A stretch of 64,000 bases of DNA, from the NCBI GenBank assembly GCA_965204095.1, contig OZ241991.1, positions 4,154,001 through 4,218,000 of the forward strand. Direction: 5' to 3'. The notes beneath the pieces were generated by a model. It saw only the letters and a list, made by a program, of their open reading frames with translations. It was not told the DNA's origin and did not search any database. The stretch comes from JAPPLB01 sp965204095. GTDB taxonomy: Bacteria > Acidobacteriota > Terriglobia > Bryobacterales > UBA6623. How positions within the stretch are numbered: position 1 is the stretch's first letter; every line of letters starts with the position of its first letter. Shown piece by piece: positions 1 to 7,600 of the stretch. Position numbers and translations under genes: made by a program.

Positions 1-1318
1 GCATGACGGCCCTGTCGGCGCGGCCCTCGGCGAGATGGATGGCCGCTTCCAGCTCGCGGGCCAGCACGTGCGCCTTGCGCTGGTCGGGCGGCTGCTCTTT
101 GGGGTCGGCGGCGTGCTTGTGCTGCTTGCCTTTTTTCCGCTTCTCTTTGATCACCCGGTTCAACTCGGCGAGCAGCGGCTTGGCGGCGGAGGCCTGGTTC
201 GTGCGGACCGCCGTGAGGCCCCGGGTGAAGATGTCGGTGGCGGTGGACGAAAGGCCGAGGCCGGCGGTGTCGACTTCGATCGATTCGCTGTCCCAGCGGC
301 GGGTCTCGATGTGGTAGTGGGCGCGCATGCTGACAAGATGGCTTCGCGTTCTCTCGGACCCGGTGGCGGCGGTGTCGGCCTCCATGATGGCGAGCTGCTC
401 GCGGGCTTCCTGGTAGCGGCCTTGTTGCAGGTAGCCGTATTCGAGCCACTTCAGGGCGTGGTAGCTGCGCTCGTCGATCGACAGGTTCTTGCGCTGGACG
501 CGGCTGTCGGAAGCGGCCCAGGAATCCACGTTCGAGGCGACGACTTCGTCCCACATGCCCATAGCGGTGAAGATGTGCGACGGCATGTGCAGGGCATGAG
601 TGGCGGCGGGGGCGATCTTGGCGTAGACGTGCGCGGCGCGGAGTCCGAGCGGAGCATGAACGGGGTCGTCGTAGGAATGGATCAGGTAGTGCGCCGCGCC
701 GGGGTGGTTCGGGTTCTTGGCGAAGACTTCCTCGACGATGGCGGCGGCCCGCATGTAGATGCGGTAGTCGCGTCCGCCGCGTGAGGTCGCTAGCGTTGCG
801 ACGGCGGCGAGGCTGGCGGCTTCCAGATCGTCAGGGTATTTTTCGGCAAGCCGCAGCATGGCGTCGCGGTAGGCGATGTCCCGTTCCTGCTTCTCGCCCT
901 CGCCGTAGAGGACGTCGAGCGTGCGGATGTAGTCCTTCTCGCGCTCCGTGGGCGCTTTGGCGATGCGCGCTTCGGGTGTCGGCCCGAGACGCTCCATGGC
1001 CTCGCGGGCGCCCTCGAGGTTCTGCCTCGACCACAGCAGGTGGTTGTGAGTCAAGGCCTCTCCCCAATACGCCATGGCGAAATCAGGCTCGACCTTCTGG
1101 GCTTCGACGAAGGCCTCGCGGGCGTCGTTGAATTCGAAGCTGTGCAGCAGCAGCATGCCCGTGATGAAGTGCTCCTGGGCCTCGGGGGAAGCCGAGGTGG
1201 GGAAGTCGATGCTGCCCAGGTCGGAATGGTCGGCGGCCTGGGGCGAGCTGCACGCCAGCGCGGCAAGCAGGAAAATCGTGATCGCCGCGCAGCTTGGGTT
1301 CGGTTTGCAGAGGTTCAT
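1..1318 (-). CDS. TPR-repeat lipoprotein, C-terminus cut by the window edge
   Basis: The minus strand is open from an ATG at 1318 to position 2, giving at least 439 residues with no stop, so the gene continues beyond the window. A ribosome binding site AGGAGA sits 8 bases before the start. The N-terminus is a lipoprotein signal (LLAALACSS, lipid-carrying Cys near residue 26). The body holds helical repeats typical of tetratricopeptide proteins, with segments such as AREAFVEAQKVEPDFAMAYW, HPGAAHYLIHSY and ALHMPSHIFTAMGMW. The histidine-rich helices resemble secreted TPR proteins of Acidobacteria. It probably acts as a periplasmic or outer-membrane scaffold; no catalytic motif is visible. The open frame on the opposite strand (35-784) is a codon-bias shadow. 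Confidence 0.85.
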   Translation of the reverse strand, partial: MNLCKPNPSCAAITIFLLAALACSSPQAADHSDLGSIDFPTSASPEAQEHFITGMLLLHSFEFNDAREAFVEAQKVEPDFAMAYWGEALTHNHLLWSRQNLEGAREAMERLGPTPEARIAKAPTEREKDYIRTLDVLYGEGEKQERDIAYRDAMLRLAEKYPDDLEAASLAAVATLATSRGGRDYRIYMRAAAIVEEVFAKNPNHPGAAHYLIHSYDDPVHAPLGLRAAHVYAKIAPAATHALHMPSHIFTAMGMWDEVVASNVDSWAASDSRVQRKNLSIDERSYHALKWLEYGYLQQGRYQEAREQLAIMEADTAATGSERTRSHLVSMRAHYHIETRRWDSESIEVDTAGLGLSSTATDIFTRGLTAVRTNQASAAKPLLAELNRVIKEKRKKGKQHKHAADPKEQPPDQRKAHVLARELEAAIHLAEGRADRAVM

Positions 1319-1509
1319 GACGGACATCTCCTGAAACTGCCGCTTGTTATCTTAACCCGGCCCACCGCTTCAGGCGAGTACGTTCACTCTTGCGAGAAGG
1401 GGCGTCGAGGCGCCGCCGAAGCCGGTATACTTGAGCCGGTGCTTCCAGTAGCGGGCCGCCATTCAGAGACGACCGTGGAGGTTCCGTCCAGGCCTGATTG
1501 AGAGGGAGC

Positions 1510-1785
1510 ATGAGCATTGAGCTGATCATCATCTTGACCGCGATCGTGGCCGTGGGAGTCGCCTTGGCCGGGGTGACCCTGGCCGGCAGTCGCGGACTGC
1601 GGCAGGACATGGCGCGCTTGGAATCGCGGCTGGATGTCAGGATCACTGCGCTGGAGTCGCGGCAGGAAGCGCGCCTCAATGAATTGCGGGGCGAGATCGG
1701 TGAACTCCGCGAACGCGTGGCGAAGCTCGAAGGTTTGCTCGAAGGATTGCGGGAGGCCGTGACGGGCCGGGTCGCCGCCGGCTAA
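1510..1785 (+). CDS. Small membrane-anchored coiled-coil protein
   Basis: A 91-residue protein. The start at ATG 1510 is preferred over the TTG at 1498 because GAGGGAG lies directly upstream. Residues 3-25 form one hydrophobic membrane helix (IELIIILTAIVAVGVALAG). The rest is heptad-rich and charged (RLESRLDVRITALESRQEAR, ELRERVAKLEGLLEGL), so it should form a coiled coil. Short proteins of this design are common in bacteria and carry no assigned function. It stands alone between the TPR gene and the nuclease gene. I do not recognise a family. Confidence 0.6.
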   Translation: MSIELIIILTAIVAVGVALAGVTLAGSRGLRQDMARLESRLDVRITALESRQEARLNELRGEIGELRERVAKLEGLLEGLREAVTGRVAAG

Positions 1786-1889
1786 GGGCGGAAAAGCCGA
1801 GTAGCGTCAAACGGCAAGGCTTGGTTCCCATTGCTGAAGTCGTCTTCGATCCGGGCGGCCCTGTAAAGGGCTTCGCGAAGCCTCGTAGC

Positions 1890-2027
1890 CGATGCCGCCA
1901 CGCGGGTTCATGGCGCGGCTCTTCTCCGAAGGGGGTAAGCAAGACCGCTATGCGGAATCTCCAAGATGACATGGCATGCATGTGGGCGGGTGAGACCGGA
2001 GCCGTCGAAAGGGGTTCAGAGCGATGA
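1890..2027 (+). pseudogene. Coding remnant upstream of the nuclease gene, copy 1
   Basis: This stretch is a diverged copy of 3108-3251. The last ~27 codons correspond between copies (TAMRNLQDDMACMWA against IAMQKLQDGMVRMWA), and both end in TGA overlapping the ATG of the following nuclease gene as ATGA. Relative to copy 2 this copy carries two single-base insertions, so the frame is broken further upstream. The shared frame and ATGA coupling suggest the tail of a gene once translated just ahead of the nuclease. The family is not recognised. The rest of 1786-2023 holds no other feature I can support. Confidence 0.35.
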
Positions 2028-2929
2028 GTGCCATCAAGCTGTTCAACCTGGACTCAGGATCGGCCAAGGAGATCTCGGGGAGTGCCTCGCCGCTGGAAAA
2101 ATCTCTTCAAAACGTGATCGAATGCAACCTTGAGACGATGCTCGGCATCCGACTCCTCGGCAGCGAATATTCGACTGGTCCGAAGCATGGCGGACGGATC
2201 GACACGCTCGGCATCGATGAGAACGCAAGCCCCGTGATCATCGAGTACAAGCGCGCCACCAACGAAAACGTTATCAATCAGGGGCTTTTCTATCTGGACT
2301 GGCTGCTCGATCACCGCGCGGAGTTCAAGCTGCTGGTGCAGGAAAAGCTGGGCGAGCACGCGGCCAGGACAATCGACTGGACCGCCCCGCGCCTGCTCTG
2401 CATAGCGGGCGGATTCACGCGATATGACGAGCATGCGGTGCAGCAGATGAACCGGAACATCGAGTTGATCCGCTACCGGCGTTTCGGTAAGAACCTGCTG
2501 ATGCTGGAGTTGGTGAATGCGATCGAGGCCAAACAGGGAACCTCCAGCGGGGGTGCTGCCGAACAACCGTCATCCAATAAGAAAACAATTTCGAACAAAT
2601 TGGCGGCACTAGATGGCCCGCTTCAAGACCTCTATCAGGCGCTTCGCGCGCATCTCATGGCGTTGGGAGACGACGTTCAGGAGAAGACGCTCAAGTTCTA
2701 TGTGGCCTTCAAGCGGCTTCGGAACTTCGCCCGCGTCAAGGTGCGCCCGAGCAAAGCAGCGCTGAGTGTCTATCTCGATGTAAATCCGGACACGATCACC
2801 CTGAAACGAGGTTTCTCTCGAGACGTACGCAATATGAAATGGGCCGGAGATCTGGAGGTCACCATACGCACCCCGGAAGACCTGGAACGGGCAAAGCCTC
2901 TGTTGCTTATGAGCTACGAGGCGGGCTGA
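2024..2929 (+). CDS. PD-(D/E)xK endonuclease-like protein with DUF5655 domain
   Basis: A 301-residue protein of the DUF5655 family. The N-terminal part (about residues 20-125) is an Holliday-resolvase/NucS-like nuclease fold: a conserved core SEYSTGPKHGGRIDTLGIDE followed by PVIIEYKR gives the acidic residue and ExK expected of PD-(D/E)xK enzymes. FYLDWLLDHRAEFKLLVQEK is also characteristic of the family. The C-terminal ~110 residues match the DUF5655 region often described as 'transporter-associated', though nothing here is membrane-spanning. Start codon ATG overlaps the stop of the upstream remnant (ATGA), which suggests translational coupling. A second, truncated copy lies 320 bases downstream. 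The biological role is not established; the accessory context would suit DNA defence or repair. Confidence 0.8.
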   Translation: MSAIKLFNLDSGSAKEISGSASPLEKSLQNVIECNLETMLGIRLLGSEYSTGPKHGGRIDTLGIDENASPVIIEYKRATNENVINQGLFYLDWLLDHRAEFKLLVQEKLGEHAARTIDWTAPRLLCIAGGFTRYDEHAVQQMNRNIELIRYRRFGKNLLMLELVNAIEAKQGTSSGGAAEQPSSNKKTISNKLAALDGPLQDLYQALRAHLMALGDDVQEKTLKFYVAFKRLRNFARVKVRPSKAALSVYLDVNPDTITLKRGFSRDVRNMKWAGDLEVTIRTPEDLERAKPLLLMSYEAG

Positions 2930-2978
2930 CGGAGTATGTCGCAGTACGACAAGGCTTCTCCAAGATGGGTCATGGAGT

Positions 2979-3091
2979 GTCATGCTCCCTGATCCACTCG
3001 CATAGGGCTTCGTCGATCCGGGTCTGCCATCCGTGGCCGGCCACGGCGAACGGTGGCCCTGGAGAACTTCTCCGGCCAGCCGGCCCCGGTG
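2979..3091 (-). pseudogene. brnA antitoxin remnant
   Basis: This segment is nearly identical to two separated parts of the intact brnA at 14788-15045: the end (HGA.. CTCCCTGATCCACTCG side) and the GGCCACGGCGAACGGTGGCC part. About 90 bases between them are missing. The deletion falls between two short GGCCG repeats, which points to slippage or recombination. There is no brnT toxin nearby, so this is a decayed leftover of a second BrnTA-like module. Confidence 0.7.
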
Positions 3092-3107
3092 TGAAAGCGC
3101 TCCGCTA

Positions 3108-3251
3108 AGCCTCGTCGAGGAGCTGGCACGGGTCATGGCGCGGCTCTTCGCCGAGGGAGTGACCGGGATCGCTATGCAGAAGCTCCAAGATGGCATGGTA
3201 CGCATGTGGGCGGACGTGACGCCTACTTTTGATGAGCGTTCAATCCGATGA
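3108..3251 (+). pseudogene. Coding remnant upstream of the nuclease gene, copy 2
   Basis: An open frame from about 3033 reads through SLVEELARVMARLFAEGVTG, then IAMQKLQDGMVRMWADVTPT, and ends at TGA 3249-3251, overlapping the next ATG as ATGA. It is the better-preserved partner of 1890-2027. The sequence is plausible protein (amphipathic helices) and probably the C-terminus of a gene that preceded the nuclease before duplication. The upstream limit is unclear because the frame runs into the brnA remnant. Family not recognised. Confidence 0.35.
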
Positions 3252-3478
3252 CGGATATCAAGCTGTTTGCACTGGACGCAGGATCGGCCACCGAGATTCC
3301 GGGAAGCGCTACATCGCTGGAAAAGTCTCTTCAACGACTGATCGAATGCAACCTTGAGACGATGCTCGGTATTCGGCTTCTAGGCAGCGAGTATTCGACA
3401 GGACCGAAGCATGGCGGACGGATCGACACGCTCGGCATCGATGAGAACGCAAGCCCCATGATCATCGAGTATCAACAC
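3248..3478 (+). pseudogene. Truncated second copy of the DUF5655 nuclease gene
   Basis: The first ~76 codons closely match the intact gene at 2024 (IECNLETMLGIRLLGSEYST, GGRIDTLGIDENASP). The match ends at the catalytic ExK: the intact protein has IIEYKR, this one IIEYQH, and a TIR260 element starts four bases later. None of the remaining ~225 codons is present; the VapBC operator follows the element directly. The copy therefore lacks the catalytic lysine and the whole C-terminal domain and should be inactive. It arose by duplication of the remnant-plus-nuclease unit. Confidence 0.85.
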
Positions 3479-3481
3479 CAG

Positions 3482-3740
3482 CAGTCCGTGGTAAAAGTCC
3501 CGTGGGAGGCGCGGCGGGCTCCTACGGTTGCTCGGCGCGGAGTGAGGAGGATGGCGATCCGGGTGATCTCCTCCGACGAACGACAAAGCCGACGACCGCA
3601 AACGTCCGTCGCCCAAAGGGTTACGCGCCACTCCCGCTTAGCTGCGTGAAGAGCGCGGTGCCGCGTTCCTGGAGCGGCTAGGCGTTACGCCATCGGTCCC
3701 GGGCGCGTAACGCCGCCCGCGTGACTTTTGCCACGGGCTG
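3482..3740. mobile_element. TIR260 element, copy 1
   Basis: A ~259-bp non-coding element closely similar to 17144-17403. Its ends are inverted repeats: CAGTCCGTGGTAAAAGTC on the left, and CAGCCCGTGGCAAAAGTC when the right end is read on the other strand. The flanks CCAG and CCAA may be a degraded 4-bp target duplication. It encodes no transposase, so it would need to be mobilised in trans like a MITE. It separates the broken nuclease copy from the vapBC operator. Confidence 0.8.
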
Positions 3741-3743
3741 CCA

Positions 3744-3765
3744 AGCATATGCCATAGCATATGCT
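3744..3765. promoter_or_regulatory. Palindrome, probable VapB operator
   Basis: AGCATATG and CATATGCT form a perfect 8-bp inverted repeat with a 6-base spacer, 20 bases before the vapB start codon. VapB-type antitoxins bind such repeats together with VapC to autorepress the operon, so this is the likely operator. The TIR260 element ends 3 bases upstream of it. Confidence 0.6.
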
Positions 3766-3785
3766 AAGATGATGGGGATATCCAA

Positions 3786-4028
3786 ATGCCCGGGCTCGAA
3801 CGACATGTCCGCTTGTTTCGCAACGGCCGCAACCAGGCGCTGCGCATCCCTCGAGAGTTCGAACTCGAAGGGGATGAGGCGATCCTGAGGAAAGAAAGCG
3901 ACCGCCTGATCGTGGAACCGATTCGCAAAGGGCGATTACTGGCCCTGCTCGGCACCCTCGGACCGATAGACGAGCCGTTCGCGGTCGGGGACGAAGATCT
4001 GGCGCCGTTGGACGATGTAGAGATCTGA
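3786..4028 (+). CDS. vapB: VapB-type antitoxin (AbrB/SpoVT fold)
   Basis: An 80-residue protein with the swapped-hairpin AbrB pattern at the N-terminus: VRLFRNGRNQALRIPREFEL followed by DEAILRKESDRLIVEP. This is the DNA-binding antitoxin that neutralises the PIN-domain toxin encoded next. The acidic C-terminal tail (GDEDLAPLDDVEI) fits the toxin-binding segment. The stop codon is 2 bases from the toxin start, typical of a coupled operon. A palindrome at 3744-3765 is the likely autoregulatory site. GGGG eight bases before ATG serves as a weak ribosome binding site. Confidence 0.9.
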   Translation: MPGLERHVRLFRNGRNQALRIPREFELEGDEAILRKESDRLIVEPIRKGRLLALLGTLGPIDEPFAVGDEDLAPLDDVEI

Positions 4029-4030
4029 GA

Positions 4031-4438
4031 GTGCCGCTGCGCTATCTGCTGGATACCAACATCCTGTCGGATCTGATCCTTCATCCACAGGGGACTGTGG
4101 CTCAGCGGATCTCCTCGGTCGGGGAGAGCGCGGTCTGCACCAGCATCGTTGTCGCGGCGGAGCTTCGCTTCGGTGCTGAGAAGGCAGGTTCTTCGAAACT
4201 TGCCGAACGGATTGGCCTGATTCTCTCAGCAGTGGATATCCTGCCGCTTGAGGAGCCCGCCGACCGGCACTACGGAGAGGTCCGCCAGCAGTTGGCGAGG
4301 CAGGGCGCCCCCATTGGCCCTGATGATCTGTTGATCGCCGCGCAGGCTCTCGCGCTGGGCCTAACGGTCGTGACGGCGAATGTGGATGAGTTCTCCCGTG
4401 TGCCTGGTTTGGGGGTCGAGAACTGGTTGTCCCAATGA
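4031..4438 (+). CDS. vapC: VapC-type toxin (PIN-domain ribonuclease)
   Basis: A 135-residue PIN-domain protein starting at GTG, two bases after the vapB stop. The conserved acidic residues for Mg2+ binding are present: Asp in YLLDTNILSDL, Glu in VVAAELRFG, Asp in GPDDLLIAAQAL and Asp in TANVDEF. Family members cleave tRNA or rRNA and stop growth when the antitoxin is degraded. Length and motifs are complete, so the module should be functional. Confidence 0.92.
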   Translation: MPLRYLLDTNILSDLILHPQGTVAQRISSVGESAVCTSIVVAAELRFGAEKAGSSKLAERIGLILSAVDILPLEEPADRHYGEVRQQLARQGAPIGPDDLLIAAQALALGLTVVTANVDEFSRVPGLGVENWLSQ

Positions 4439-4656
4439 CATCTTGTAGAGTGAACGACAACTTGGCAGAAGTTCGCTTCACGCAGCATGAGTAACCAAAG
4501 TGGTTCCGCTACGGCCCAGGTTCGTGCGGGTAGTCAATGAGGTGGCACTGATACTTGGTATGGGCTCAAGTTGGCCTGGGAACTGGCCCGGACGAAGGGA
4601 TAGGTCGCACTGCATCGAAGTTGAGCGATTGCCGGCGGCAACCTGATTCGGTCGCG

Positions 4657-7600
4657 ATGGATTCGATTTCGTCACCATGGTGCGTTTCTCTCGACCTTGA
4701 AGTCAGCAAAGACGGCCGCATTCATGCACTGGGCGCAGTGCGCTCTGATACCGGACGCAGACTGGTCCATGCCGGCAGTGGTCTGGCGGCCGCGCTGGCG
4801 AGGCTCGACGATTTCGCCGACGGCGCGTCCTTCGTGCTGGGCCACAACCTGATCGCTTTCGACCTGCCCCACTTGGCGGCGGCGAAGCCGAATCATCGAC
4901 TGCTGAAACTGCCGGCGGTGGATACGCTGCGTCTCAGTCCGCTCGCCTTTCCCCGCAATCCGTATCACCACCTCGTCAAGCACTACCAGGATGGCGGACT
5001 CAAGCGCGGGCAAGTGAACGACCCGGAGCTGGATGCCCGCCTTGCGCTGAACGTTTTTAGCGATCAGCGTAGAGAACTGGCGAGGGCATCGCCCGATCTG
5101 CTTGCCGCATGGCACTGGCTGTGCACGCCGGAGTCGGGTGGGGTCGACCGCGCGCTCGACGAGTTCTTCAGCCGCGTCAGGCAGGCTCGCCGGCCGTCGC
5201 AAGCCGAGGCAACGTCAGTGATGCAGAGGCGGCTGGAAGACGCCGCCTGCATGACCAACGGGCGCAAGGTCATTGCGGATGCGGAAGGGTTCGGATGGTC
5301 ACTGGCCTACGCCTTGGCGTGGCTCTCCGTGGCCGGCGGCAACTCGGTGATGCCGCCCTGGGTACGCCATCAGTTCCCGGAGGCCGGAAGGCTGGTGAAC
5401 CGCCTTAGGGACACGGCATGCCGCGACCCGGCCTGTGGCTGGTGCCGGGAGCGGCATGACGCCGGAAAGGAACTGAAGCGCTGGTTCGGCTTCGACGGTT
5501 TTCGTCCCGAACCGGCGGCGGACGACGGACGGCCGATGCAGCGCGCCATCATTGAGGAGGCGATGAGAGGGCGGCACGTGCTCGGGATTCTTCCCACGGG
5601 TACGGGGAAGTCGCTCTGCTACCAGATCCCGGCGTTGTCGCGCTACGACAAGACCGGTGCGCTGACGGTCGTCATCTCGCCCTTGGTCGCGCTGATGGCG
5701 GATCAGGTAGCCGGGATGGAGGAACGCGGGATCGGCTGCTGCGTGACGATCAACGGGTTGCTGTCGATGCCCGAGCGCGCCGACGCGTTGGACCGGGTTC
5801 GCCTGGGAGACGCCGGCATTCTCCTGATTTCGCCGGAGCAACTGCGCTCGCGTTCTCTGCGGCGCGTGCTCGATCAGCGCGAGATCGGCGCCTGGGTGCT
5901 CGACGAGGCGCATTGCCTGTCGAGCTGGGGCCACGACTTCCGGCCGGACTACCGGTATGTGGGCCGCTTCATCCGGGAGAAAGCGGGCGATGGGGATGTC
6001 CCCCCGGTCTTGTGCCTGACCGCCACCGCCAAACCCGACGTGGTCGAGGACATTGCACGGCACTTCCTGAAGACGCTCGGCATCGAACTGACCGTCTTCG
6101 ATGGCGGAAGCGAACGCACCAATCTTTCCTTCGAGGTGATCCCAACCACTCGGGGCGAGAAATTCGCCCATATACACCAGATTCTGACATCGTACCTGCC
6201 CGGTGAGGGACCGGGCGGCGCCATTGTCTATTGCGCGACCCGGCGACAGAGCGAGGAAGTCGCTGAATTCCTGCAATTGAAGGGTATCGCCGCGGATCGC
6301 TTCCACGCCGGCCTTCCTCCGGAGACCAAGAAGGATGTGCAGCGGCGCTTCATCGCCGGCGAGTTGCAAGCCATCGCGGCCACCAACGCCTTCGGAATGG
6401 GAATCGACAAGCCGGACGTTAGGCTGGTGATCCACGCTGACATACCGGGCTCGCTGGAGAACTATCTCCAGGAGGCCGGTCGCGCGGGCCGCGATCGCGC
6501 GTCGGCGCGTTGCGTGCTGCTCTATGCGGCGGACGACGTCGAGCGCCAGTTCGGCATGTCGGCGCGCTCGCGCCTTACCCGCGCGGAGATTCACGGAATT
6601 CTGAGAGCCTTGCGCAATCTCGACCGCAAGAAACGCTTCGGCGGTGAGGTGGTGGCGACTGCGGGCGAAATCCTCGGCGAGGACGAGGAAAACGCTGTTG
6701 AGCGCGACTCGGCGACCGACGACACCCGCGTGCGCACCGCCGTCGCCTGGCTGGAGGAGTCGGAACTCCTGACCCGGGAAGAGAACGTCGTCCAGGTCTT
6801 CCCGTCGTCGCTTCGGGTCAGTTCGGTCGGCGAGGCCGCGCAACGGCTTGCCAACGCCAGCATTGCGGACGCATATCGCAGGCCGCTACTACGCATCGCG
6901 GAAGCGCTGATTGGGGCGGACGCCGACGAGGGTGTCAGCACGGACGAGCTGATGGGCGTCTCGGGATTGAGTCCCGAAGGCGTGCGCCGCGCGATGTACG
7001 ACCTGGAACGGTTGGGTATTGCGAGCAACGACACGGCGCTGACCGCGTTCGTTCACACGGGCGTGGAGCACTCGTCCAGGAAGCGCCTTGCTCAGGCCGA
7101 CGCATTGGAGACCGCCCTGATCGCCCACATGCGGGAGAAAGCGCCCGAACTCGGGAAAGGGGACACATCGTCGCTGCATCTGCGCATCGCGGCTCAGGTG
7201 CTGAGGGATGACGGCTTGGCCGATCCGCTTCCGGAACGGCTTTGGCGCATCGTCCGGGGCATCGCTTACGACGGGCGTGGCCAGGACGACGGTGCACCGG
7301 GCAGTCTCTCTGTGCGCAAACGGGATGCGGAGACCGCGCGGGTCACGCTGCATCGCGATTGGGTGGCGCTGGAGGAGACCGCCTGCATACGGCGCGAGGC
7401 GGCCGGCCGCCTGCTGGAACATCTGCTCGGACGCCTGCCGCCCAACAGCCGCGGCACCGACCTGTTGGCAGAGACCACGCTCGGGGAACTGTTGCACGCG
7501 ATCGAGACCGACTTGGCCTTGAAGAGCAGGGTCCGAAACCCAGCCAAGCTGTTGGACCGTGCCTTGCTCTGGCTCCACGAGCAGGAGGTGATTCGCCTCA

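Noticed and set aside
35..784. A 249-codon plus-strand open frame at the left edge
   Set aside because: It is antisense to a minus-strand TPR lipoprotein gene that has a signal peptide, ribosome site and coherent repeats; the plus frame is low-complexity Gly/Val-rich shadow sequence.
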